11,605 nucleotides of DNA. Origin: Acidobacteriota bacterium (GTDB lineage: Bacteria > Acidobacteriota > Terriglobia > UBA7540). The notes beneath the pieces were generated by a model. It saw nothing but the letters and a program-made list of their open reading frames with translations, searched no databases and had not been told where the DNA came from. Shown in pieces: positions 5,148-11,605 of this stretch; positions within the stretch are counted from its first letter, which is position 1; each line of letters starts with the position of its first letter. The DNA is taken from the NCBI GenBank assembly GCA_021786455.1, contig JAJYNF010000208.1, positions 1 through 11,605 of the forward strand. Direction: 5' to 3'. A program made the position numbers and the translations under genes.

Positions 5148-7801
5148 TGCCCGTCACTTTGGATCAGTACGAACGCTCTCTCACTGCGCCCGCCTTGTGC
5201 GAGCAACTGCGAATCCGGGATCTGCTGGACGATGTTGCGATCCAGACCGATGGCTCATTCGTCGCCGGGTACGAGCTGAGCGGCCTGACATCGCTTTACG
5301 CAAGCGACGACGACCGCAATCGCAACAAGCAGGCCCTTGAAGCCCTGGTGCGTTCGCTCCCGGAGCGGTCCGTGCGGATGCAGATACGATTTGAAATCGC
5401 GGAAGGGACAGGCGACTTGCTCGCGCGGTACAATCGCGAGCAACGCAACCCCAGTGCAGTTCTTCAGACGATTGACCAAGAGCATGTTCTTGCGTGGCGC
5501 GAGAGGGACGGCAAAGGGCAATATCTCCGGCATCTGCTTCACGCCTATTTCATCTGGAACCCACGAATCCATCACCAATCACCTGACTTTGAATGGAAGC
5601 GAAAGATGAAATCATCCGCGGGAGGCGGCATGAGCCTCGCGGCAACGAAGTCTATTGAGCGCACGCGACGCGAGCATGAGGACCTCCTTGCCGAATTCAA
5701 CAGCCTAATGGCCGGCGTCGAAGCGACCCTCAACACGACCGGAATAGGCGCCAGGAGACTGACGCACCAGGAATTGTTTCTCGAAATCAAGCGCGCACTG
5801 AATCCTTTGATTCAGGACACACTCCGTTTCAGATCCTTTGAACATCAGTTGGTTTACGAGAGCGCCCGCGCTCAGGCCGCAAACGTCAATATCGAGGACG
5901 AAGCCGATGACTATCTCAAAATCGGCGGTCTGCTTTACTCCTTCATCAGCCTCAAAGACCTCCCCGACGCCACCTTCCCCGGAATGCTGCGGGAACTTCT
6001 CGCCATGCCTTTTCCGCTGGTCGCGAACGTGGAAGTCACGCTGCCCGACCAGGCCAAGGTTCAAAAACAGTTCAAGTCGCGTCTGCGAAAAATGATGGCC
6101 GCCCAGCGCGACATTCACGGGGGCTTTCGCCTCAATGTTGACGCCCAGGTTGCCGAGGAGCAGTTAATCGAAGTCCTGAAAAAAGTCATTTCAAGCTCGC
6201 TCAAGGTCTCGGAGGCAAGCCTGATTGTCGGGATCAGGACTTCGAAGCCGATTCACAGTCGGATGGATCGCGAAGAAGCAGAACGGATTCTTGCCGACCG
6301 GCGACAGCGTGTCCTTCATGCCCTTGCCCGAATGAATGGGGCGCGCGGGACCGCGGAGATGCTCGCGCAAAAGCGGCTCTATTTCGGGAGCTTGCCTGCC
6401 ATGGCGAGCGTCAACAAGCGCGAGATTCCGCAGCTCACACTTCACGCTGCGGACTTATTGCCCGTTGAAGTCCCCTGGCGCGGAACGCCGCACTCGCCGG
6501 TGATGCTTTTTGAAACTCCCGAGCGGCAGTTGATTCCCTTCTCGCCCTTCGACTCATCGCTTGGCGACGCCAACATGCTGATCATGGCGAAAAGCGGCGG
6601 CGGGAAAACCTTTATGGCGCAGATGTTCCTGTTGATGCTCGCGAGGACAAACCCGCTCATTTCGATCATCGAGCGCGGGGACTCCTACCGGCCGCTGGTT
6701 GAGCTCATGGGAGGGCGCACGATTGCCGTGGATCTCGAAGGTCGGGAAACGCTCAACCCATGGGACCTGCCGCCCGGTGACACTCAGCCGACCAAAGACA
6801 AGATCGCGTTTCTCAAAAACCTGACGCTCCACATGATCGGCCACGATCGGCGCTCCGATGACACGTTGCTTGATAATCTTCTGAGCGACGCCATCGCCCG
6901 CACATACAAGCGCTGCGCCTCGCGCTTTTCGAATCCTATTCCGACTTTTAACGACCTCAAGGAAGAACTCGCCAACTGGCGGGATGAAGAGCGGATCGAG
7001 CGGACGATGGATGAGGCGAAACTCGCCTCGGTCAAGCTCCGGTCTTGGACTGGTGACAAAGGTGTTTACGCGAACTTGTTTGATCGCCGGACGACCATGA
7101 GGCTCGACGCAAGCTGGCTCTTTTTCGACGTCGAGGGGCTGAGTTCGGACCCGCAGCTTGAAACTGCGATGAGCATGGTCATCGCCCACGCGGTCTCCGA
7201 ACGAGCTTCCGGCAAGACAGGACAGCCTTCAATAACTGTCCTCGATGAGTGCTGGGCGCTGCTTGATTCGTCAAGCCTTGCCCCTGAAGTCGTTCAGCTC
7301 TTTCGCACCGCCCGCAAACGCTACGGAAGCGTCTGGGGCATCAGCCAGACGCCAGAAGATTTTGTCGGCACAGAAACGAGGCCGCGCGAGCATGGTCCCG
7401 GAATTCTTAAAAATGCCACAACCAAGATCATCGGTCAGCAGCCGGGTGACACCAGCGTTCTGGTAAAACACCTTTCGCTCAATCCTGCAGCGGTTCGAGA
7501 AATGAAGGAATTCAGCGCCCCTCAGAAGGGCCAATCCGCCCGCGCGCTTCTGGTGCTGGGCGAAAAGGCCGAGACGACCCAGACAATTTGCCTTGTGCCG
7601 ACGCCGCTTGACTACTGGATTTGTACGACGTTCCCACGCGAGCGGCACTACCGGACACGGTTTTTGAATGAGCGTGAAGGCCGTCCGCTTCTTGAGTGTT
7701 ATCAGAAACTCGCTGAGAAGTTTCCGAGGGGATTAGCCGACCTGCCGCCGCTACCTGAGGAGTCCGCTGCGAAGGCTGAGGAGATTGTGGCCGCAGGTTG
7801 A
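5144..7801 (+). CDS. virB4: VirB4/TrbE T4SS ATPase
   Basis: Protein of 885 residues, close to the usual VirB4 size, that hydrolyses ATP to drive pilus assembly and substrate transfer at the inner membrane. The N-terminal half (about 1-430) is the CagE/TrbE/VirB-type domain. The C-terminal half is the RecA-like motor: Walker A AKSGGGKT at 482-489, Walker B ITVLDE ending at D701-E702, a sensor-like ISQTPEDF segment with Gln735, and KNATTKI at 756-762, a typical late motif of VirB4. The first Gly of the P-loop is Ala, which I regard as tolerable in this family; the Lys and Thr are intact, so the enzyme should be active. No VirB3 fusion is present: virB3 is separate and overlaps by 4 nt. GGAG at 5136-5139 supports the start at 5144, though the next codon is also ATG. 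An 81-nt gap follows. Confidence 0.96.
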   Translation: MMPVTLDQYERSLTAPALCEQLRIRDLLDDVAIQTDGSFVAGYELSGLTSLYASDDDRNRNKQALEALVRSLPERSVRMQIRFEIAEGTGDLLARYNREQRNPSAVLQTIDQEHVLAWRERDGKGQYLRHLLHAYFIWNPRIHHQSPDFEWKRKMKSSAGGGMSLAATKSIERTRREHEDLLAEFNSLMAGVEATLNTTGIGARRLTHQELFLEIKRALNPLIQDTLRFRSFEHQLVYESARAQAANVNIEDEADDYLKIGGLLYSFISLKDLPDATFPGMLRELLAMPFPLVANVEVTLPDQAKVQKQFKSRLRKMMAAQRDIHGGFRLNVDAQVAEEQLIEVLKKVISSSLKVSEASLIVGIRTSKPIHSRMDREEAERILADRRQRVLHALARMNGARGTAEMLAQKRLYFGSLPAMASVNKREIPQLTLHAADLLPVEVPWRGTPHSPVMLFETPERQLIPFSPFDSSLGDANMLIMAKSGGGKTFMAQMFLLMLARTNPLISIIERGDSYRPLVELMGGRTIAVDLEGRETLNPWDLPPGDTQPTKDKIAFLKNLTLHMIGHDRRSDDTLLDNLLSDAIARTYKRCASRFSNPIPTFNDLKEELANWRDEERIERTMDEAKLASVKLRSWTGDKGVYANLFDRRTTMRLDASWLFFDVEGLSSDPQLETAMSMVIAHAVSERASGKTGQPSITVLDECWALLDSSSLAPEVVQLFRTARKRYGSVWGISQTPEDFVGTETRPREHGPGILKNATTKIIGQQPGDTSVLVKHLSLNPAAVREMKEFSAPQKGQSARALLVLGEKAETTQTICLVPTPLDYWICTTFPRERHYRTRFLNEREGRPLLECYQKLAEKFPRGLADLPPLPEESAAKAEEIVAAG

Positions 7802-7871
7802 GATGACACGTGGTCAGCACGGGAATTCGGAGTGTGCGAAAAGGATCGTGAGCCACACGCGGCTCGGGAAC

Positions 7872-7877
7872 GGAGGG
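7872..7877 (+). promoter_or_regulatory. Ribosome binding site fixing the first virB5-like start
   Basis: GGAGGG lies 5 nt before the ATG at 7883. It favours this start over the in-frame GTG at 7832, which has no separate site and would put a charged 17-residue stretch ahead of the export signal. Confidence 0.65.
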
Positions 7878-7882
7878 CGTTT

Positions 7883-8698
7883 ATGACAACGATTTTCTTA
7901 CTCCTCTTTTCGTGGGGCATCGTGAGAGCCAAAAACCGAAAGCAGGTGCTTGCTATCGCCCTTGTGGGTACAACCGCAGCGGTTCTCGTGGCCCGGCCGC
8001 AGCGCGCCTACGGCCAGACACTGGTTGGCGAGATCCAAGCCGTGCTGAACGTCATCAACGGCCTTATCCAAACCGCGCTCAATGCAATCCACACCGTGAC
8101 CGGTGCTATTAGTGCGTTCTACCAGAGCGTCGCCTGGCCCGTTCAGCTGATCAATCAAGCGAAGGCGCTTGTCTCGCAAATGATCACCCAATACCGAAGC
8201 CTCATGCAGAGCATTTTCAACATCAACCTCGCGAGCGCGACTTTGCCGGCAACGCAGAGCCTCGAAAACGTGATCCGCAATCCGCAGGTCAACGATTTCG
8301 GCTCGCTCGAAACGGATTACAGGAATGTCTACGGCTCCCTGCCGTCCGCAACGGCGGCAAGCCCACAGGACCGAATGATGATGGACATGGACGACGCCTT
8401 AGCTCAGGACAACCTGAAGACGCTCAAAGAAACCGACAACGCCGGCGAGAACGAGCTTGGGATTGCCAACCGAATCGAAAACGCGGCCAGCCAAGCCGCG
8501 CCCGGCTCGGCGCCTTTTCTTACTGCAAGCGCTGTCGCAGCAAGTATCGAGAGCCAAGCATTGACCCAGAAAATGATTGCCGCCGACCTACGCCAGGAAG
8601 CGGCGGGCCTTGCCCATGCAAACGCGCTCCGCAAGCGCGGCGCGGCCTACGCGGGCGCGCTCAGCAACTCAATCGAGAAAATGCTTCAGCCAAGGTAG
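7883..8698 (+). CDS. VirB5/TrbJ-like periplasmic or pilus-tip protein, first copy
   Basis: Protein of 271 residues, probably exported and linked to the pilus tip or to pilus assembly. Export signal: a first hydrophobic run (4-14), a basic stretch RAKNRKQ (15-21), then a second hydrophobic run (22-37) and probable cleavage after AYG (42-44). A GTG at 7922 would give a more ordinary signal peptide (MRAKNRKQ plus one hydrophobic core) but has only a poor upstream site. The mature part is helical, with WPVQLINQAKALV (85-97), LASATLPATQSLE (116-128) and AAPGSAP (205-211), and ends in a Gln/Ala-rich helix. These blocks match the next gene in order, so the two are tandem paralogs. Location after virB4 and before virB6 is the VirB5 slot. 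The TrbJ/VirB5 call rests on position, signal and helical build. Confidence 0.75.
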   Translation: MTTIFLLLFSWGIVRAKNRKQVLAIALVGTTAAVLVARPQRAYGQTLVGEIQAVLNVINGLIQTALNAIHTVTGAISAFYQSVAWPVQLINQAKALVSQMITQYRSLMQSIFNINLASATLPATQSLENVIRNPQVNDFGSLETDYRNVYGSLPSATAASPQDRMMMDMDDALAQDNLKTLKETDNAGENELGIANRIENAASQAAPGSAPFLTASAVAASIESQALTQKMIAADLRQEAAGLAHANALRKRGAAYAGALSNSIEKMLQPR

Positions 8699-8720
8699 CG
8701 ACTTTAGGGAGGACCGTTAA

Positions 8721-9563
8721 ATGAAGGAAAGACTACAGAAGCTTGGGAAATCCATGAGGCAGTTGGTATCAAGTGCCACCGGATGGGCCCGGAAAAACAA
8801 ATTCCGACTTGCGGTTCTTGCGCTGGTATTCTTCCTGGCCGTGCCTCGGCCGGTCAAGAGCCAATTCATCGATCCGTGCTGCGCGATTATGGAAGCGGGC
8901 TTGTCCACGATCGCAAGCACCCTTTCGAGCGTTATCGGCGGAGGGTTGAATTCGATCCTGTCCGTGGACAAAACAATTCAGAACTTCGAGCAGACCGTGG
9001 TGTGGCCCCAGCAGCTGATTTCCGAGGCAAAGGCGCTCGTGGGACAGCTTCAAGGGGTGTTTACTCAAATCCGCAGTGTCACGAGTATCCCGGTCGCAAG
9101 CGCCACGCTCCCGACCACACAGCAACTCGAAAGCAATCTCCTTTCAGCGAACGCCAATCAGATCGGTACGACGAGCCAGGATTACACGGCGGTCTATGGC
9201 ACTGTTCCAAACCAAACCTCCGCCCCGCCTGTTGTTCGAAATGAAATTGATATGAGCGATGCAGTGGCCGAGGACGCGATGAAGCGGGCGATCGAGATCG
9301 ACAACTTGGCGAATCTCGAAATTCAAGCTGCGGGGCAGATCAACCAAAGCATCGAAACGGCGGCTCCCGGCAGCGCCCCGATCATCGAGGCTCAGGCCGA
9401 CGCGTGGCTTGTGCGCGCGAACGCCTACACGCAAGCGGCGTTAGCCGATTTGATGCGAGTTCGCGCCGTGGATCTTGCCAACGCCGGCGCAGAACTCAAA
9501 ATGGGCTCGGCTAATGCAGTTGGCCTGCAGCAACAAATCCAACAAATGCTTAATCCCCGGTGA
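8721..9563 (+). CDS. VirB5/TrbJ-like periplasmic or pilus-tip protein, second copy
   Basis: Protein of 280 residues, 22 nt after the first copy. The ATG at 8721 follows AGGGAGG (8706-8712). It has a long basic n-region (1-29), a hydrophobic core (30-41) and probable cleavage near VKS before Gln48. The mature start carries FIDPCC with adjacent cysteines at 53 and 54, which the first copy lacks. Shared blocks are WPQQLISEAKALV (95-107), VASATLPTTQQLE (125-137) and AAPGSAP (214-220), and the C-terminal LNPR parallels LQPR in the first copy. A hydrophobic segment just after the cysteines (about 56-75) may be an amphipathic or inserted helix. Two tandem VirB5-type proteins could form a heteromeric tip or act at different steps; that is inference. 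The gene ends 3 nt before virB6. Confidence 0.77.
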   Translation: MKERLQKLGKSMRQLVSSATGWARKNKFRLAVLALVFFLAVPRPVKSQFIDPCCAIMEAGLSTIASTLSSVIGGGLNSILSVDKTIQNFEQTVVWPQQLISEAKALVGQLQGVFTQIRSVTSIPVASATLPTTQQLESNLLSANANQIGTTSQDYTAVYGTVPNQTSAPPVVRNEIDMSDAVAEDAMKRAIEIDNLANLEIQAAGQINQSIETAAPGSAPIIEAQADAWLVRANAYTQAALADLMRVRAVDLANAGAELKMGSANAVGLQQQIQQMLNPR

Positions 9564-9566
9564 GCC

Positions 9567-10415
9567 ATGTTCTATTTCCAGCAGATGTTTCTGAACGCTT
9601 TGAATGGGATTGACACCCACGGCATTACGAACGGTATCGTGGGCATTGCGAGCACCATCCTGATTATCAGCTTCCTCTACGGGGCCTATCAGGCGTTTTC
9701 AAGCGGCGGAGATGTCCGCGCGCTTGGTATTTCCGGCATCAAGTACCTGCTCCTCGGCCTCGTATTCACAAGCTACGGCACGATCTTCCGCGATATCAAC
9801 GCTATGTTCAATTCCGTGGCTCACTCGATCACGAGCTTCGTCAGCGCCCCGGACATGTTCAGCAACTGGATGGGGCAGATCCAGAGCTATTGGACGAATA
9901 ACGGAACCCAATCCTTGTGGTCGATTATTGGCGGCGTAGGGGCGAGCTTGTCGGGGCTGCTCGATGCCCTCCTGATTGTCGTGGCGCTTATCATTCTGCC
10001 TATCACGTATGCTCTGTTCGCGCTTTTCTATTCATTATACGGCTCGGTGCTCTATGTGACCGGGCCGCTGGTGCTGGCCTTGCTGCCGGCGAATGGCGTT
10101 GGGCAACTGGCCCGCACCTACCTCGTTAATATGCTGGTCTTCCAGGCGTGGGGAATTCTTTACGCGATATTCAGTGCACTCATGGTTGTGCTTAACACAA
10201 ACAGCGTTTCAAACGTGTTGAACTCGGGGGGCGTCGCAGGGTTTTTTCAGAATTCAAGCCAGGACCTATTGCTCGCGCTTGCGAGCATTCTCTTTTCTAT
10301 ATCCATTGCGCTGATCCCTTTTCTAGCAAGCCGGATTGTGCGGGGCGATGTGGGGAGCACCGTCATGGTGATGGCCCGCACGGCGATGTGGGGATGGACG
10401 GGAGTGAAGAAATAG
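9567..10415 (+). CDS. virB6: VirB6/TrbL-like polytopic inner-membrane channel protein
   Basis: Protein of 282 residues with about six hydrophobic segments, near 22-43, 54-74, 118-151, 155-175, 186-209 and 233-258; the third is long enough to be two helices. Between the second and third lies a polar, Asn/Trp-containing stretch (75-117), likely the periplasmic loop. TGPLVLALLPANG (165-177) followed by a QAW within the next helix (193-195) resembles the conserved central region of VirB6/TrbL, the family forming the inner-membrane part of the substrate path. It starts 3 nt after the previous stop; the ribosome binding site is weak (GGTGAG very close to the ATG), which suggests coupling to the upstream gene. 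Position between virB5 and virB8 is canonical. Confidence 0.87.
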   Translation: MFYFQQMFLNALNGIDTHGITNGIVGIASTILIISFLYGAYQAFSSGGDVRALGISGIKYLLLGLVFTSYGTIFRDINAMFNSVAHSITSFVSAPDMFSNWMGQIQSYWTNNGTQSLWSIIGGVGASLSGLLDALLIVVALIILPITYALFALFYSLYGSVLYVTGPLVLALLPANGVGQLARTYLVNMLVFQAWGILYAIFSALMVVLNTNSVSNVLNSGGVAGFFQNSSQDLLLALASILFSISIALIPFLASRIVRGDVGSTVMVMARTAMWGWTGVKK

Positions 10416-10442
10416 GAGCCCTCGGGCAGAAAGGCAAAAGAT

Positions 10443-11204
10443 ATGAAGTTGTCGAAGTCATCCGCGCCCGTCCCTGAGATTACCACTTACACCAAATATT
10501 ACGAACACGACGGCATGCTTCGTGCCTACGCCAACCGCGCCATGCTACTTGCCATGATCTTCGGCCTGCTTGCCCTAACGTCGCTTGCTTTCGCGATCTA
10601 TGTGCGGCTGCAACCGCCCACGGTCATTCGGGTTGACAAAAAGGGCGATGCAACTGTGGTGGGCGCGGCAAAGCACGGACCTATCCGCCTCTTCGAGTTT
10701 TCAGCGGAAGCTGCGAGCGAGGCTGCGCCAAGTGACCTTGAAGGCCGGGCGCGGGTGAAGCAGTTCCTTGAACAGTATTTGAGCTATACGCCCGATTCGG
10801 TTGACCGCAACCTTTCAGACGCCCTCAACATGATGACCGTGAATCTTCGGACCTACACACTCGGCCAACTTCGCGACGCGGATACGGTCGGCAAAATCAA
10901 AGACAACCACATCATCTCGGACTTTGCGATCCGGTCGATTGAGCACGTCAAAAACACTCCGTGGACTTACGTGGTTTTTGGGGTGAAGGAAATCCACGAA
11001 GTCCACAAAGGGACGGAGACGACCGACCAAATCGTTGGACGCTACACCGTGCGGCTGGTCGAAACCCGGAGGACGGTGGATAACCCAAGCGGCTTGCTCG
11101 TCGCCGAATACCGCGAGCAGCAGATGGTGGGTGATCGGGAGACAGGACTTCTCCAGCACAGCGACCTGGAGATGCCATCAGCCGACCTACAGCAGCAAAA
11201 GTGA
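10443..11204 (+). CDS. virB8: VirB8/TrbF-like bitopic assembly protein
   Basis: Protein of 253 residues that links the inner-membrane complex and the core. Residues 1-32 are cytoplasmic, with TTYTKYYEHDGMLRAYANR typical of the TrbF/VirB8 N-terminus. Residues 33-55 are one transmembrane helix. The rest is a periplasmic NTF2-like VirB8 domain: FLEQYLSYTPDSVDRNLSDA (about 98-117), then a strand-rich part with WTYVVFGVKEIHE and GRYTVRLVETRRTV, ending in a polar tail. The family's length and single-helix topology are met. The ATG at 10443 follows AAAGG (10430-10434) with an 8-nt spacer. A GTG overlapping the stop (11201) begins a frame into the next gene, but a better start lies downstream. Confidence 0.9.
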   Translation: MKLSKSSAPVPEITTYTKYYEHDGMLRAYANRAMLLAMIFGLLALTSLAFAIYVRLQPPTVIRVDKKGDATVVGAAKHGPIRLFEFSAEAASEAAPSDLEGRARVKQFLEQYLSYTPDSVDRNLSDALNMMTVNLRTYTLGQLRDADTVGKIKDNHIISDFAIRSIEHVKNTPWTYVVFGVKEIHEVHKGTETTDQIVGRYTVRLVETRRTVDNPSGLLVAEYREQQMVGDRETGLLQHSDLEMPSADLQQQK

Positions 11205-11216
11205 TTTCTTGCGAGT

Positions 11217-11222
11217 GGGAGG
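11217..11222 (+). promoter_or_regulatory. Ribosome binding site fixing the start of the last gene
   Basis: GGGAGG lies 5 nt before the ATG at 11228. It favours that start over the GTG at 11201, which overlaps the virB8 stop and would add nine residues. Confidence 0.65.
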
Positions 11223-11227
11223 AAGAA

Positions 11228-11530
11228 ATGCCAGTACCAACGACAGAACCCGCAGAGGCAAAAAACTCACAAACGCCAACGCGGCCCTTACGCACGCCAA
11301 AACAGGATGGGGCTTCACCGACGGCTACACCGACCGCGCGCTTCTTTCTCGTGAAGCCCGGCGCGACTGGCACAACGCCCGTGCTCGATCGGGAGTGCGC
11401 GACCGAGGCCGAGGCGATGGCGGAAGCCTTTAAGGCCGGAACGAGTTATTACACCGTGACGGAATACCGTGCCGTGGTTGATTGCACCGGCAAGCAGCCA
11501 CAGTTCAAAAAGGAGGTCGTAAAGAAATAA
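11228..11530 (+). CDS. Small unrecognised protein after virB8
   Basis: Protein of 100 residues of unknown family. The first 37 residues are rich in Pro, Thr, Ala and Ser and probably disordered. Residues 38-95 look like a small alpha-beta domain: a strand RFFLVKPG (38-45), a helix with ATEAEAMAEAFKAG (58-71), a strand YYTVTEYRAVVDC (74-86), then a Lys-rich tail ending in VVKK. Cys57 and Cys86 flank the domain. There is no signal peptide or membrane helix, so it is probably cytoplasmic. A good ribosome binding site and its place 23 nt after virB8 make a real operon gene likely. No T4SS role is assigned. Confidence 0.7.
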   Translation: MPVPTTEPAEAKNSQTPTRPLRTPKQDGASPTATPTARFFLVKPGATGTTPVLDRECATEAEAMAEAFKAGTSYYTVTEYRAVVDCTGKQPQFKKEVVKK

Positions 11531-11605
11531 TTCTGGCTTCATTTGAATAGAGGCTTACCGCGAGCTCAATCGCGGCAGAGTTTGGGTTCTGCAGCTTGAC
11601 CGCAG
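11531..11605 (+). other. Non-coding tail with two small hairpins
   Basis: CCGCGA (11558-11563) pairs with TCGCGG (11570-11575) over a 6-nt loop, followed by GCAGA (11575-11579) able to pair with TCTGC (11588-11592). No clear T-run follows, so an intrinsic terminator is not supported. No gene start is evident before the window ends. Confidence 0.35.

Noticed and set aside
6554..7189. Minus-strand 211-codon frame inside virB4
   Set aside because: Shadow of the VirB4 motor domain; no recognisable family.
7832..7882. Longer first virB5-like gene starting at GTG 7832
   Set aside because: The upstream GGAG runs into the start codon. GGAGGG before ATG 7883 is better placed, and the extension would put charged residues ahead of the export signal.
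11558..11592. Rho-independent terminator after the last gene
   Set aside because: Stems are only 5-6 bp and the following bases do not contain a proper T-run.
1..11605. CRISPR arrays, tRNA or rRNA genes, insertion sequences
   Set aside because: No regularly spaced repeats, cloverleaf-like sequences, rRNA-like stretches, transposase frames or terminal repeats were seen.

Overview
This window is one continuous plus-strand gene cluster. It encodes most of the envelope-spanning core of a type IV secretion system (T4SS, VirB/Trb type). By eye the GC content is in the mid-to-high 50s, genes are tightly packed with AGGAGG-type ribosome binding sites, and several signal peptides point to a Gram-negative, diderm host. 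The VirB9-like protein with its 'EHSDxEPxLVFVK' block and the split TrbJ-like proteins remind me of Acidobacteriota T4SS clusters. That is an impression from family resemblance; nothing in the window proves the taxon, or whether the locus is chromosomal, on a plasmid or on an integrative element.

Layout: the end of an unidentified upstream gene (1-117, ATGA overlap); a VirB9/TrbG-like protein (114-1178); VirB10/TrbI (1153-2715); a 399-nt stretch with no confident gene but strong inverted repeats (2716-3114); a VirB2/TrbC-like pilin (3115-3480); a 147-nt gap with another inverted repeat; two multi-pass membrane proteins that look like concatenated copies of the pilin hairpin (3628-4293 and 4306-4758); VirB3/TrbD (4809-5147); the VirB4/TrbE ATPase (5144-7801); two tandem paralogous VirB5/TrbJ-like proteins (7883-8698 and 8721-9563); VirB6/TrbL (9567-10415); VirB8/TrbF (10443-11204); and a small unrecognised protein (11228-11530). 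The last 75 nt hold only small hairpins.

In the standard model, VirB9 and VirB10 form the outer-membrane and trans-envelope core. VirB3, VirB6 and VirB8 with the VirB4 ATPase form the inner-membrane complex, VirB2 forms the pilus shaft and VirB5 its tip. The order B9-B10-B2-B3-B4-B5-B6-B8 is the canonical virB order rotated so that B9-B10 come first. VirB11, VirD4, VirB1, a separate VirB7 lipoprotein and a relaxase are not in the window, so DNA conjugation versus protein export cannot be decided here.

The most interesting points are: (1) a pilin family expanded into single, double and apparently triple two-helix modules sharing an N-W-x-x-N-V-I-x-P signature; (2) inverted repeats bracketing the pilin gene, including alternative pairings that could expose or mask its ribosome binding site; (3) a tandem VirB5 pair; and (4) a VirB9 equivalent whose C-terminal half does not look like the usual VirB9 domain.
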